Of a DNA stretch of 54,194 nucleotides, positions 16,660 through 25,418 are shown piece after piece. A program made the position numbers and the translations under genes. The notes under the pieces were generated by a model. The model had not been told where the DNA came from. It saw only the letters and a program-made list of their open reading frames with translations, and did not search any database. The stretch's first letter is position 1, and each line of letters begins with the position of its first letter. Source of the DNA: CAYLJO01 sp964383905 (GTDB lineage: Bacteria; Acidobacteriota; Blastocatellia; Pyrinomonadales; Pyrinomonadaceae); assembly GCA_964383905.1 (NCBI GenBank), contig CAYLJO010000009.1, forward strand, positions 1 through 54,194, given 5' to 3'.

Positions 16660-17043
16660 TCCTCGAACGGTAGCAAATAGTCCAGTGATTTGTAGAAATT
16701 GACGGGCACAGAAAAACGCCCGTTGGGATTGTAATCACCAAACAAAGTATCGGCAATGGCTATTCTCTGTCTTTCATCTCGGGTCCTCGGCGTCCTGCGG
16801 CGGCTCAAGTTTTTGGCCGCGGCTCCGCCGCGCTACGCCCTCTGTGGTTAATACTCGTTCACCACAGACTCGACAAGCTTGAAAGCGACCGCCGAGACGT
16901 CCCCCGACCTTGAGCGCTCTCACTTCATAGCACTACGCCGCCGCGGGTAATTACCCGCGGCGGCGTTCGCTTTTGATCCCTGTTTTTTCTAGCCCGGCGC
17001 CCCCCGGATCGGCGCCGCTTAAACTATCCTCGTCCTTCAAACA
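16660..17043. other. Intergenic region with a perfect 30-bp palindrome
   Basis: No gene is seen in these 384 bases between two minus-strand genes. The region must contain the GH31 promoter, which was not identified. It holds the palindrome at 16936-16965 and a GC-rich block downstream of the VWA-like gene. Confidence 0.5.
16936..16965. terminator. Perfect 15+15 palindrome, terminator-like
   Basis: CGCCGCCGCGGGTAA is followed immediately by its exact reverse complement, with no loop. It lies about 80 bases beyond the stop of the minus-strand VWA-like gene. A short TTTT appears only on the plus-strand side, which is the wrong side for that gene, so a rho-independent terminator is not certain; an operator or cruciform is possible. 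Confidence 0.45.
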
Positions 17044-17787
17044 TTAATACGCTCTGGCATTTTGATTGTTCAAAGCTTGGCCTAATTGGTCGAAGTACGC
17101 ATTGAAGGTCACAAAATCCCTTGTCCCTTGAAAGAAAGCCTGCCCGCCTGTCTCATGCGATAGGCGATTGAGCGAGCCCTGGCCGTAGCTGGCCGCAAGG
17201 AAACTACGGCTCGTCAACCCGACCGACGGGGCATAGAAAGAATAGATCGCCACGTTGCGTCGCTTCGCCTCACGGATCGCCCGCTCCAGATCAATCGAAT
17301 GAAGGACAGTTGAAGCGTCGAAACCGCGCGAAATGTCAAGGCCGTCCGAAATCACCAGCAGCGTATTGTGGTTATTATCCTGCGAATTGAAAAGTCGCAG
17401 CGCCTCTACGACTTCCACGTACGGGTTGAAAGGCGAGGCGGAAGTGCTTGCAATCGGAAGGCGCAGCGCGCCGGAAGCCTTCTCCAAATCATTGGTGAAC
17501 GGCTGACGCACCTGCAAAGTCCCGCTTGTGATATAGCCGATCATGACGCGCGAGCCGGCAGGCAACGCCCGGATAAACTCGCGGGTGATACCAAGCTCGT
17601 TACCGACATGTGAAACAAGATCGTCCTGAATGAGAATCGCCAGATTCAGCGGCGTCTGGACACGCGCCTTCTCCGAAAACTTCGGACCGCCCTTGCCCGG
17701 TGTGGCGGCGAACGCAGCATTAAAAGATGCGGCTATCATGAAGGTTAAAGCCATAAGAACAGAACTGATTTTACGCATACCCGACAT
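17044..17787 (-). CDS. Secreted VWA-like protein with degenerate metal site
   Basis: The 247-residue protein has a signal peptide (VLMALTFMIAASFNAAFA) and then a von Willebrand factor A-like domain: strand LNLAILIQDD, LPAGSRVMIGYIT, LLVISDGLDISRG, RNVAIYSFYAPS and GGQAFFQGTRD. The order resembles the VWFA-related proteins abundant in Acidobacteria. The MIDAS motif DxSxS is replaced by DDLVS, so metal-dependent ligand binding is doubtful. GAGG lies 6 bases before the ATG at 17787. It is probably periplasmic or secreted, in protein-protein interactions; the ligand is unknown. It appears to be transcribed alone. Confidence 0.7.
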   Translation of the reverse strand: MSGMRKISSVLMALTFMIAASFNAAFAATPGKGGPKFSEKARVQTPLNLAILIQDDLVSHVGNELGITREFIRALPAGSRVMIGYITSGTLQVRQPFTNDLEKASGALRLPIASTSASPFNPYVEVVEALRLFNSQDNNHNTLLVISDGLDISRGFDASTVLHSIDLERAIREAKRRNVAIYSFYAPSVGLTSRSFLAASYGQGSLNRLSHETGGQAFFQGTRDFVTFNAYFDQLGQALNNQNARAY

Positions 17788-18019
17788 AATTTACCTCTTT
17801 CACCAACTAACCCTTAGAACTTTAGTAGTCCTTTCATGCAGAGCTATGATGTCCTAAACAGTCAATTGGTTGTGAGGCCATGGTAGTATAATTTAATCAT
17901 TAACCTGCCGTAAGACAGTTCAAATACCTACGGCACTCGGAAGTTCAATGTGTGGGTAAACTGCTCTAAAGGCAGCTATAAGAGGCTGTGTCTTACGCCT
18001 CAGTTCCTGGTTGAGGTGA

Positions 18020-18694
18020 TCATTTCTGAGCCTCCCATCTCTTTAAAACCAGGCGGACGCTCTCTTCCACCTTGGCTCGCGCCTCACTTCTATCGTGGCC
18101 TCTCGCCAGAAGCTCATCGTATTCCGTTTCCCTGTGCCGAATGTGAGCAACCACCGCTAAGCGCACCGCCTTTTCATCCAAGCTCTTTGCCGAGGCCGAC
18201 CGTCCGACCCGGCCACTGTATTTGAGGCACGCGTGTTCGGCTATTTCTCGCTCCCTTCCGGTGGGGCATCCGGGGAAGAGTTCTTTCACCCGCTCAGCAA
18301 ATTGCCCGACGTATTGACGGTCTAACTCTTCCCTCCGGGCGGCCTCCCGCTCCCCCCGGCGAGCCCGTGCCTCGCTGTCGGCCAGGCATTCCTCTTCCGC
18401 CCTCTCCAACGCCCGGCCTTCGACTAACAGCCCTTGCCGCTCGTACCGCCTCCGCGCACGACTCCATTTCAACACAACCGCGGCCAAAGTCGAGTGCTTG
18501 CGGGCGCGCCTGGTCAGCGCCGCATCGCCTGAGGGGAGAAAAATCAGATGATCCAAGTCGGCGCACGAGAGACACAAGGCGCCTTTGTCACTGGTCAGAG
18601 TGATCCAGGCTTTGGAACCAAGATCTTCGCCACACTCGCCACAGGCTGATTCACGGGTCGAAATAAACACTTTGAGTTCTTCACTCTGGTCCAT
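18020..18694 (-). CDS. DUF2293 domain protein with N-terminal zinc ribbon
   Basis: The 224-residue basic, helical protein has C18-x2-C21 (CGECG) and C41-x2-C44 (CLSC) forming a probable N-terminal zinc ribbon. A charged coiled region of Glu/Arg repeats follows. The C-terminal part contains FPGCPTGREREIAEHACLK and HIRHRETEYDELL, the region conserved in DUF2293 proteins. The function of that family is not established; the zinc ribbon and basic helices suggest nucleic-acid contact, which is inference. Its promoter side abuts the IS110-type element, which may have displaced upstream sequence. Confidence 0.7.
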   Translation of the reverse strand: MDQSEELKVFISTRESACGECGEDLGSKAWITLTSDKGALCLSCADLDHLIFLPSGDAALTRRARKHSTLAAVVLKWSRARRRYERQGLLVEGRALERAEEECLADSEARARRGEREAARREELDRQYVGQFAERVKELFPGCPTGREREIAEHACLKYSGRVGRSASAKSLDEKAVRLAVVAHIRHRETEYDELLARGHDRSEARAKVEESVRLVLKRWEAQK

Positions 18695-18887
18695 CTAAAA
18701 TTCCACCACCGAATTCGAATAATCCCTGGCTCTGGCTTCCGGCTCATTCTGTTGATGAAGCTCTTGAAAGTCTGCATTACTTACACTCTTTATTAAGGAG
18801 AAGCCTAACTGGTATATGAAAGGACGCCCCGCAGGTGGTAGCTTGGAGTTCTTGAATCTTCAAGTTACAACCCGAAAGGAGAGCCCT

Positions 18888-19934
18888 ATGAAGAAGTATT
18901 ATGTCGGGATGGACGTTCACAAAGCAACTATCGCCATCGCTGTCCTGAACGCTTTTGGCACGTTGGTTTCCCAGTCCGTCATCGAGACCTCCACGCAAGC
19001 CGTCAGGGATTTCTTCCACAGCCTGCGCGGTGAAGTAAACGCCACCTTCGAGGAAGGCGACCACGCCTCATGGCTCTACGACGTTGTTGAGCCATTGGTC
19101 AAGCACCTGGTTGTCTGCAACCCGAAGCACAATCATCTGCTCAGGCGTGGTAGTAAGAGTGACCGCATCGATGCTCGTAAGCTAGCCGAGTTACTCAGAA
19201 CCAATGCCCTCAAGGCGGTCTATCATGGTGAGCATGGCACGCGCACGCTCAAGGAGTTGGTGCGTTGCTACGACTCTTTGGTCAAGGACATGACACGCGT
19301 GAAGAATCGGCTCAAGGCTCTTTATCACAGCCGAGCCATTGTCACCCATGGCAAAGGACTCTACTACCCGAGTCAGCGTTCACTCTGGATCGAGAAGCTG
19401 GAGAACCCTGGGCAGCGGAGTCGCGCAGAGATCTCCTTCAAGCAGTTGGATGAGCTGAAAGCACTCAAGCGAGTAGCACAGAGGGCCATGATCGCTGAGG
19501 GCCAGCGGCAGGGGGCGTACAGGATCCTCAGTCAGGTGCCGGGGCTTGGCCCCATCAGGGTCGCGCAGATTATTGCCAGCGTCGATACACCTCACCGGTT
19601 CAGGACCAAGCGGCCATTCTGGGCTTACTTGGGGCTGGCGGTGGAGACCCGCAGCAGCGCCGATCATGAGGTGGTGGAGGGGCGGGTACGCCGAAGCAAG
19701 AAGCAGGTCCAGACCGGAGGTATAAATGAGGACTACAACCGGAGGCTCAAGAGTGTCTTCAAGAGCACAGCCACTCATGCGTGCACGTGTGCGCCATATA
19801 AGCCCGATTATGAGAGGCTGCTTGAGCAGGGGATGAGGCCGGAGATGGCGCGGCTGGCAGTCGCGAGGAAGATGGCCGCAACCGTGCCCCGTGGTGGAAA
19901 AGCGGTGAGAGCTTTTCGGAGCAGCGGATCATGA
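18888..19934 (+). CDS. IS110-family transposase (DEDD recombinase)
   Basis: The 348-residue transposase has a complete N-terminal RuvC-like DEDD domain: D9 (GMDVHK), E55 or E56 (TFEEGDHASWL) and D92/D95 (SDRIDARKLAELL). The C-terminal Transposase_20 domain includes LSQVPGLGPIRVAQIIASV and a serine-containing stretch (VETRSSADHEV). IS110 enzymes use this pair of domains with a structured non-coding bridge RNA encoded in one end of the element. ATG 18888 is chosen for its GAAAGGAGAG ribosome site. The ORF looks intact, with 193 and 323 non-coding bases on either side. Exact element ends were not determined; the family makes no clear terminal inverted repeats. Confidence 0.88.
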   Translation: MKKYYVGMDVHKATIAIAVLNAFGTLVSQSVIETSTQAVRDFFHSLRGEVNATFEEGDHASWLYDVVEPLVKHLVVCNPKHNHLLRRGSKSDRIDARKLAELLRTNALKAVYHGEHGTRTLKELVRCYDSLVKDMTRVKNRLKALYHSRAIVTHGKGLYYPSQRSLWIEKLENPGQRSRAEISFKQLDELKALKRVAQRAMIAEGQRQGAYRILSQVPGLGPIRVAQIIASVDTPHRFRTKRPFWAYLGLAVETRSSADHEVVEGRVRRSKKQVQTGGINEDYNRRLKSVFKSTATHACTCAPYKPDYERLLEQGMRPEMARLAVARKMAATVPRGGKAVRAFRSSGS

Positions 19935-20257
19935 GCAAAGTGGCATAAAGCAACGCTCTACCAAGCGCCGACACAGAAAAGAAAGGGAGATCCGCACACA
20001 GGAAGAGATGAGTAAAGATGAGTAAAGGTTCGGGGGAGGTATCAAATTATCGCGTGTCCCATGCGCGGCAGCTCTCTTTGGAGCGCACCCTTTGGACGAG
20101 GTCTAACTGTATGCCCCCCGGCACAACCTGAGATAGCAGTAGGCGGAAGCTCTAATGGAGCTGAAAGTCTAGATCTTACCCCATAGAGTAGACACTGAGT
20201 TAAGCCCGATGTGCCTCCGCCGCTCACCATGAGATAATGGACAGCCTTGTGTCCCAT
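19935..20257. other. Non-coding region downstream of IS110 transposase
   Basis: No gene is seen in these 323 bases. The first part probably belongs to the right end of the IS110-type element. A tandem copy of AGATGAGTAA occurs at 20006-20025. The small hairpin AGCTC-TAATG-GAGCT occurs near 20150. The string TGTCCCAT appears both near 20055 and near 20250, which could reflect the target site. If the element is of the IS1111 type, a bridge RNA would be encoded here. Confidence 0.35.
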
Positions 20258-21619
20258 TTACACCGCATCGTAACGTTTGAGCTTGCGGTAAAGTGTTGAG
20301 AGGTCGATGCCGAGAATGTTAGCGGCACGTGCTTTGTCTTGATTGACGGCGGCAAGCGTCTCGAAGATGTGGCGGCGTTCGATCTCTTCGAGCGTCGGCC
20401 GCAGTCCGTCAGGATCCCGCACGGAAAAGTGTCCTCCCGCCGCCGCATCGCGCACGCGCGGCGGCAAACTGTCGAAATCGATCTGGTCACCACTTAAGGT
20501 GAAAGCGCGTTCGATGGCGTTCTGCAACTCGCGTATATTGCCGGGCCACCCGTAGTTGATAAGCGCAGACATCGCCGTCGGGGTAAGTGCCTTCTCCTCG
20601 CGTTGCTGTTCGCGGGCCGTGCGCGAAATAAAGTGTCGCACAAGCAGCGGGATGTCCTCACGCCGCTCGCGCAACGGGGGGAGATGAATCTCGATTACGT
20701 TGAGACGATAGAACAGGTCTTCGCGGAAGCGGCCCTCCGCGACGTCCTTCTCCAGATCACGATTCGTGGCGCAGATAACGCGGGCGTCAAACGAAACCGC
20801 GCTGCTCGACCCGACGGGTGTGACTTCATGCTCTTGCAGCGCGCGCAGAAGGCGCACCTGCATCGCCGCGGAAATCTCGCCGACCTCATCCAGGAGTATC
20901 GTGCCGGCTTCGGCCGAGCGGAACAGGCCCAGCTTATTACCGACGGCGCCTGTAAATGCGCCTTTCGTGTGGCCGAAGAGCTCACTTTCGAGCAGCGTTT
21001 CGGGCAGCGCCCCGCAGTTGATGGCGACGAAGCGACGCTCGGCGCGCGGGCTGTTATGATGAATGGCGCGCGCGATCAACTCTTTGCCCGTACCGGACTC
21101 CCCCTGAATCAAGATATTCGTATTAGTGCTCGCGACCTTCTCGACGAGGCGAAAAACAGCCTGCAGCGCTTCGGACGTGCCGATGATCTCCGCGAAGCTG
21201 TAGCGTTGATCAAGCTCGCGGCGCAGCGCACGGTTCTCGCGAAACAACTCGCGCTGTCGGATGGCGTTTTTGACCGATTGCAGGAGGTCTTCGTTAACAA
21301 ACGGCTTGGTAATGTAATCATAAGCGCCCTTGCGCAGCGCGGCGACGGCCGAATCGACGGAAGAATAAGCCGTCATCACAATGACAAGTGCTTCCGCGTC
21401 GATATCCTTGATGCGGTCGAGCAGCGTAAGGCCGTCCATGCCGGCCATGCGTATGTCCGTGATCGTCAGAGCGACGTCTTCAGCCGCGAAACGTTCTAAC
21501 GCCTCTTCGGCATTTGCTGCGGCGGCAACGCGATAGCCCGCCCCTTCGAGCAGGCGCGACACAATAGCTCGCATTAAATCTTCATCTTCCGCGATCAGTA
21601 TCAGGGGCGATGTCTTCAT
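20258..21619 (-). CDS. Sigma-54-dependent response regulator (NtrC family)
   Basis: The 453-residue regulator has three domains. The receiver domain has acidic LIAEDEDLM and phosphorylation site D55 (TITDIRMAGMDG). The AAA+ domain has Walker A GESGTGKE, the sigma-54 contact loop GAFTGA and Walker B GTILLDEVGE. The Fis-type helix-turn-helix is near the C-terminus (ARAANILGIDLSTLYRKLKRY). ATG 21619 is selected over 21682 for its GAGGTGG ribosome site. It is the last gene of the set with the SRPBCC protein and sensor kinase, 19 bases after the former. It should activate sigma-54 promoters when phosphorylated; targets are unknown. Confidence 0.92.
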   Translation of the reverse strand: MKTSPLILIAEDEDLMRAIVSRLLEGAGYRVAAAANAEEALERFAAEDVALTITDIRMAGMDGLTLLDRIKDIDAEALVIVMTAYSSVDSAVAALRKGAYDYITKPFVNEDLLQSVKNAIRQRELFRENRALRRELDQRYSFAEIIGTSEALQAVFRLVEKVASTNTNILIQGESGTGKELIARAIHHNSPRAERRFVAINCGALPETLLESELFGHTKGAFTGAVGNKLGLFRSAEAGTILLDEVGEISAAMQVRLLRALQEHEVTPVGSSSAVSFDARVICATNRDLEKDVAEGRFREDLFYRLNVIEIHLPPLRERREDIPLLVRHFISRTAREQQREEKALTPTAMSALINYGWPGNIRELQNAIERAFTLSGDQIDFDSLPPRVRDAAAGGHFSVRDPDGLRPTLEEIERRHIFETLAAVNQDKARAANILGIDLSTLYRKLKRYDAV

Positions 21620-21638
21620 GTCCACCTCACCGTTAAGC

Positions 21639-22139
21639 TTACGATTGTTGAATAGAGTCCGCCATCGCATGCGCCCCGCCACGGCTCTGCCACTCCGCTT
21701 TCTTCTTAATATAGAGGTTGCGCGCTTTGAGGAGCCGTGTTAAGTAGCTTTGGAGAAAAAGCGCATCGACGGCTCGCCCAAGCACGCCTAATGGCGACAC
21801 GAAATGTAATTCGTCGACCATTAAAGTTCCACCCTCCTGCGTGGGCTCAAAAAGATGTTCGTGATGAAATCGCTTGAAAGCGCCGCGCTGCATCTCGTCA
21901 ATAAACATGCGCGGGCGGTCAAAGGCAACGATCTTGGATGTGAGATGCTGGCGAATGCCTAAATGCTTTGCCTCCCATGTCACCTCATCGCCCAAACTCA
22001 TCAGGCCGGAAGTAACACCCGCCACGGCGCGTTCGCCTGTAGCAGCCGTCGAAGCCGTATGGACTTCGACACTCCGCGCCAGATCAAAGCAGAGTTCGGT
22101 GGGTGCGTTGATAAATGTTTCAAGGTGAATTGTTGGCAT
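21639..22139 (-). CDS. SRPBCC-fold (START/Bet v1-like) ligand-binding protein
   Basis: The 166-residue protein shows a polyketide-cyclase/SRPBCC pattern: IHLETFINAPTELCFDLARSV at the N-terminus, VTWEAKHLGIRQHLTSKIV, PRMFIDEMQRGAFKRFHHEH and a C-terminal helix (YLTRLLKARNLYIKKKAEW). Such proteins have a hydrophobic cavity, and some bind lipids or aromatics. The ATG at 22139 overlaps the 3' end of the histidine kinase gene by 20 bases, and the stop lies 19 bases before the regulator gene, so it is embedded in a two-component operon. A ligand-sensing or signal-modifying role is inferred from position only. Confidence 0.8.
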   Translation of the reverse strand: MPTIHLETFINAPTELCFDLARSVEVHTASTAATGERAVAGVTSGLMSLGDEVTWEAKHLGIRQHLTSKIVAFDRPRMFIDEMQRGAFKRFHHEHLFEPTQEGGTLMVDELHFVSPLGVLGRAVDALFLQSYLTRLLKARNLYIKKKAEWQSRGGAHAMADSIQQS

Positions 22140-23916
22140 AAAGTTGCCCTGCGGGGGTTGACTGTACGGGCAGTGTGACGCGAACACACGTGCCGCGCCC
22201 ATTGTTCGGCCCAACTTCGATACGCCCGCCGTGCGCGGTAATGATTCCGTAGCAGACGGCGAGCCCGAGCCCCGTCCCCGTGCCCGCGTGCTTGGTCGTG
22301 AAGAACGGATCGAAGATGTGCGCACGATGCTCGGGCGCGATCCCCGTGCCGCTGTCGGCGACATCAATGACGATTTCACCGGCGCGCGGCTCGTAAAACG
22401 TGCTAATACGGAGGTCGCCGCCGCCCGCCATGGCGTCGCGTGCGTTGAGCAGGAGGTTTAGAAAAACTTGTTGGAGTTGATCGGAGTCGGCAAAAACGGG
22501 CGGGGTGTCGGGATCAAAAGTTGTCGCTAGGCGTAATTTTTGAAACGCTTTATCAAAGCTGGCGAGCCGGATGCTCGCCTCAATGACATGATTAATATCG
22601 AGGGGCGTGCGCTCCGGCGGGCGGGCGCGTGCAAAATCCATCATGTCGCGCAAGACCTGGGTGATACGCGCAATCTGCGTCGAGATGAGGCGAAGCATTT
22701 CGCGATACTCCGCGGCGGTCTCTTCCGTCACAGGTCGTGATTGCAGAATCTGGATCAGCGACGAGATCGAGGCGAGCGGGTTATTAACTTCATGCGCGAC
22801 CCCGGCCGCCAGCCTCCCGGCGGCGGCGAGCTTCTCCGTGCGTATCAGTTGTTCGTTCAGCTCGCGCAAGCGTTCGATGTCGGCGGCCATTTTGCGGCTC
22901 ATCTCATTGAACGACACCGCGAGCAGGCCCATTTCATCGTTACTCTGTAGATCAACCACCGTGCCGTATGCGCCGCCGGCGACCTCGACCGCCGCCTCCG
23001 TCAGCCGGCGTACCGGGCGCGAGATCGTCCGTATAATGAGCGCCACGAGAATCAGGTTGGGCAGTAGCGCCGTGACGACGCTAAAGACAAGGTAGCGGCG
23101 CCACGCCTCCGGCGTCGGGCCAAGACTAAAACTCCACCAGACAATCGGAATCTGTAAGCAAAGAAAACTCAAGACGGCGACGACGGCAATGGAGAGCGCG
23201 ACTTTATAAGCAATGGGGAAGAGGCGAAACTGATCGAGCGCAGATTGGAGCGAAAAGAGTTTAAAGTTTGAGATGGCGTAGGCGTAGATCAGAACGCCCG
23301 GCACCACAAAGACCGAGCCGAACTTCAGTGGCGAATAAATACCCGCCAGCGGGAGCGCGATATTGGCGAGCGTGTTGAGCGTGACGGTAATGACGAGCGC
23401 CCAGAGTATGGCGCCCAGTTGCTGCCCCCATAGCCGGCCGCGGTAACGGCGATACTTTGTATACAGGCGTCCGAAGCCATAGGCAAATACGCCATAAGCG
23501 TAAAGCACAAAAGCGTAGGCGAGCGGCGTCAGCCGAATCGCAAACTGCCCGTCAGCAAAACGTACGTCCTCCCATAGCCAGCCGGCGAACACTGCGGGCA
23601 CCAGCACGGCCCCGGGCGCGAAGAGGACGGCGGCGCGTTTCAGTGGCACCGGACCGTTTTCCGGGAAGACCCAGGCGAAGACGACGAGCGAGTATTGCAG
23701 CAGGAGCGAGATGATAAAACTAATGCCGGCCCACCACGCGGCAGAACCTTCGCGCGGACTAAAACCCCACAGTGCAATGTCCTTGATCGTCCAAAGGGCG
23801 AGACAGGCGACAAAGATGGCAAACGTCTGGTGCGCGCGGCTGCGCGGCGCGGCCACGAAGACGTAAAAGCCCAGCATCACGAGCAGGAAGAGTGAAAGCA
23901 GTAAAGCAAGCAGCAT
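22120..23916 (-). CDS. Membrane sensor histidine kinase (NtrB-like core)
   Basis: The 598-residue kinase begins with about eight hydrophobic segments resembling 7TM histidine-kinase sensor modules (LLALLLSLFLLVMLGFYVF, then ISFIISLLLQYSLVVFAWVF and others). A HAMP-like region (ISRPVRRLTEAAVEVAGGAYG) leads to a HisKA domain with phospho-acceptor H375 (GVAHEVNNPLASI). The ATPase domain has N-box NLLLNARDAM, G1 DVADSGTGIAPE and G2 GTGTGLGL. No periplasmic PAS/Cache domain is visible, so the stimulus may be membrane-borne. It should phosphorylate the NtrC-type regulator encoded two genes downstream. Confidence 0.9.
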   Translation of the reverse strand: MLLALLLSLFLLVMLGFYVFVAAPRSRAHQTFAIFVACLALWTIKDIALWGFSPREGSAAWWAGISFIISLLLQYSLVVFAWVFPENGPVPLKRAAVLFAPGAVLVPAVFAGWLWEDVRFADGQFAIRLTPLAYAFVLYAYGVFAYGFGRLYTKYRRYRGRLWGQQLGAILWALVITVTLNTLANIALPLAGIYSPLKFGSVFVVPGVLIYAYAISNFKLFSLQSALDQFRLFPIAYKVALSIAVVAVLSFLCLQIPIVWWSFSLGPTPEAWRRYLVFSVVTALLPNLILVALIIRTISRPVRRLTEAAVEVAGGAYGTVVDLQSNDEMGLLAVSFNEMSRKMAADIERLRELNEQLIRTEKLAAAGRLAAGVAHEVNNPLASISSLIQILQSRPVTEETAAEYREMLRLISTQIARITQVLRDMMDFARARPPERTPLDINHVIEASIRLASFDKAFQKLRLATTFDPDTPPVFADSDQLQQVFLNLLLNARDAMAGGGDLRISTFYEPRAGEIVIDVADSGTGIAPEHRAHIFDPFFTTKHAGTGTGLGLAVCYGIITAHGGRIEVGPNNGRGTCVRVTLPVQSTPAGQLYANNSP

Positions 23917-23952
23917 CGACTAACCCGGCCGACCTGAATACTCCACCTCTGA

Positions 23953-24609
23953 TCAATACCGAAAGACGTGCGGGCTGAGAATCAAGGCGACGATGCTCAT
24001 CGTCACACCCCACGCGAGAGGCCAGAAATGGCGCCCGTCAATCATACCACCGCGCGCAAACAGTCGATGCAGCAACGTGAAGACGGGAAACGCCAGCATG
24101 CCTACTGGCATAGCGCAGATCACCCCAATCACTGCCCCAATGCCGAAGAAAAGTAGGCCACCCGCTGCGCCGGTGACCGCTCCCCAAACCATTCCGGCGT
24201 TCAACGATCCGAAAAACCGCCCTGTCCAAGAAGCGATGTCTTTATCATCCAACCACCGTCCCATGTTAGCGCCCATCCAACCCCCGACGAGACAGCACGT
24301 CACGTTCATCGCCATCAGCAGAAAGAGCCAGCCAGACTCCAAGTGATGAGTCAACCCACCGCCGAAAAGCCTGAAAAAAATGGCTGCTGGTGGGAACAGT
24401 CCGAGCAACAGGCCGAACAGCGCATAAGCCCTCTGCATCGAGAGCGGATGGCGCATTAACAACATTTGCTCTTCCTCGTGAGCGTTATGGAACAGACGAC
24501 GGCATTGCGCTTCGCCTGCGTTTACGGCGAGCAGCCAATTTAACCTTGCGTCGGCGTCCGTTTCTGTGACAGGTGCGGGTTGGCCGAACGAGACGTGGGT
24601 GTTGTCCAT
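23953..24609 (-). CDS. Polytopic membrane protein of unknown function
   Basis: The 218-residue protein has a soluble N-terminal 50 residues and about four to five hydrophobic helices (YALFGLLLGLFPPAAIFF, WLFLLMAMNVTCCLVGGWMG, VWGAVTGAAGGLLFFGIGAVIGVICA, LAWGVTMSIVALIL). GAGAGGGG precedes ATG 24609 by a few bases. It overlaps the preceding gene by 70 bases and ends 36 bases before the sensor kinase, so all are likely one transcript. The glycine-rich helices could be channel- or scaffold-like, but no family is recognised. Confidence 0.65.
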   Translation of the reverse strand: MDNTHVSFGQPAPVTETDADARLNWLLAVNAGEAQCRRLFHNAHEEEQMLLMRHPLSMQRAYALFGLLLGLFPPAAIFFRLFGGGLTHHLESGWLFLLMAMNVTCCLVGGWMGANMGRWLDDKDIASWTGRFFGSLNAGMVWGAVTGAAGGLLFFGIGAVIGVICAMPVGMLAFPVFTLLHRLFARGGMIDGRHFWPLAWGVTMSIVALILSPHVFRY

Positions 24610-25418
24610 TTCCCCTCTCTTAAAGCACGTTTATACGGGGATTCAAGGCCGAAAGACTCCAGGCGGCGCAGGCGCGCGCACTCGGCGTCGAGCAATCGCG
24701 CCACGCCCCTTGCTGCGTCCTGATCTTCAAGGAGCGAGAGAAGATTGATGGCGTGTTCGTACAACTTTAAGATTGCTACACTAAGGCGGCCTGCAGCGAC
24801 AACATTCGTTAGCCGGACAGAATGCATGCCATCGGCGTGCTCGCGCAATTCGGCGAGCGCGTGTAAGAAATCTGTGCGCGCACGTTGGCGGTGCTCGACC
24901 AGACGCGCGACGTTGCGCCTGTGAACGCAACGCCCGGCAAGCAACAGGTCGCCGCCGGTACGCCCGGCGATGCGGCAGAGCTCCGTCTCCTGCTCGTCGG
25001 GCAGAGCTTCATGATCGATCTCTCTAGCAGTCATGGTTAGCCCGACATACTTCTCGATGCTTTCACGAATCACACAGGCCGCGCGTTCCATTTCTTCACT
25101 CTTCCCAGCCAACGATTCGCCCGCCGTCTCTTGAGCTCTGTAGAGTGCCGCGAGCAACTCGCGCCTGGCCTGCGCAATCCTTTCACCCGCTCGCCCATTA
25201 ATCACATCCTCAACTTCATTTGACGTCTCATTCAAATCTGCCAGAACAAGGCGGTTGAGGAGAATTACTGCCGCCGTAAGGGGCCAGAGCAGCAATGCGC
25301 CTGTGGCCTTCAGCAGCCCATATCTGCTAAAGGTGCCATGCCGTTTATGCAAAAAATAACTGACGCCGAACGGCGCTCCGGCGGCGAGGTAAATCGTGAT
25401 GGTTTCGCTGAGTCGCAT
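24540..25418 (-). CDS. Unknown protein with N-terminal membrane segments and helical cytoplasmic part
   Basis: The 292-residue protein has two hydrophobic segments near the N-terminus (ITIYLAAGAPFGVSYFL and LLKATGALLLWPLTAAVILL). A long alpha-helical, charged region without known motifs follows. ATG 25418 is taken as start; a TTG at 25439 is also open. No strong ribosome site is visible. It is the first gene of the five-gene set with the membrane protein, sensor kinase, SRPBCC protein and sigma-54 regulator, suggesting a signalling or envelope role, but nothing in the sequence identifies it. Confidence 0.55.
   Translation of the reverse strand: MRLSETITIYLAAGAPFGVSYFLHKRHGTFSRYGLLKATGALLLWPLTAAVILLNRLVLADLNETSNEVEDVINGRAGERIAQARRELLAALYRAQETAGESLAGKSEEMERAACVIRESIEKYVGLTMTAREIDHEALPDEQETELCRIAGRTGGDLLLAGRCVHRRNVARLVEHRQRARTDFLHALAELREHADGMHSVRLTNVVAAGRLSVAILKLYEHAINLLSLLEDQDAARGVARLLDAECARLRRLESFGLESPYKRALREGKWTTPTSRSANPHLSQKRTPTQG

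Noticed and set aside
20603..21499. 298-codon plus-strand frame opposite the first sigma-54 regulator
   Set aside because: An antisense shadow; the regulator frame contains all AAA+ motifs.
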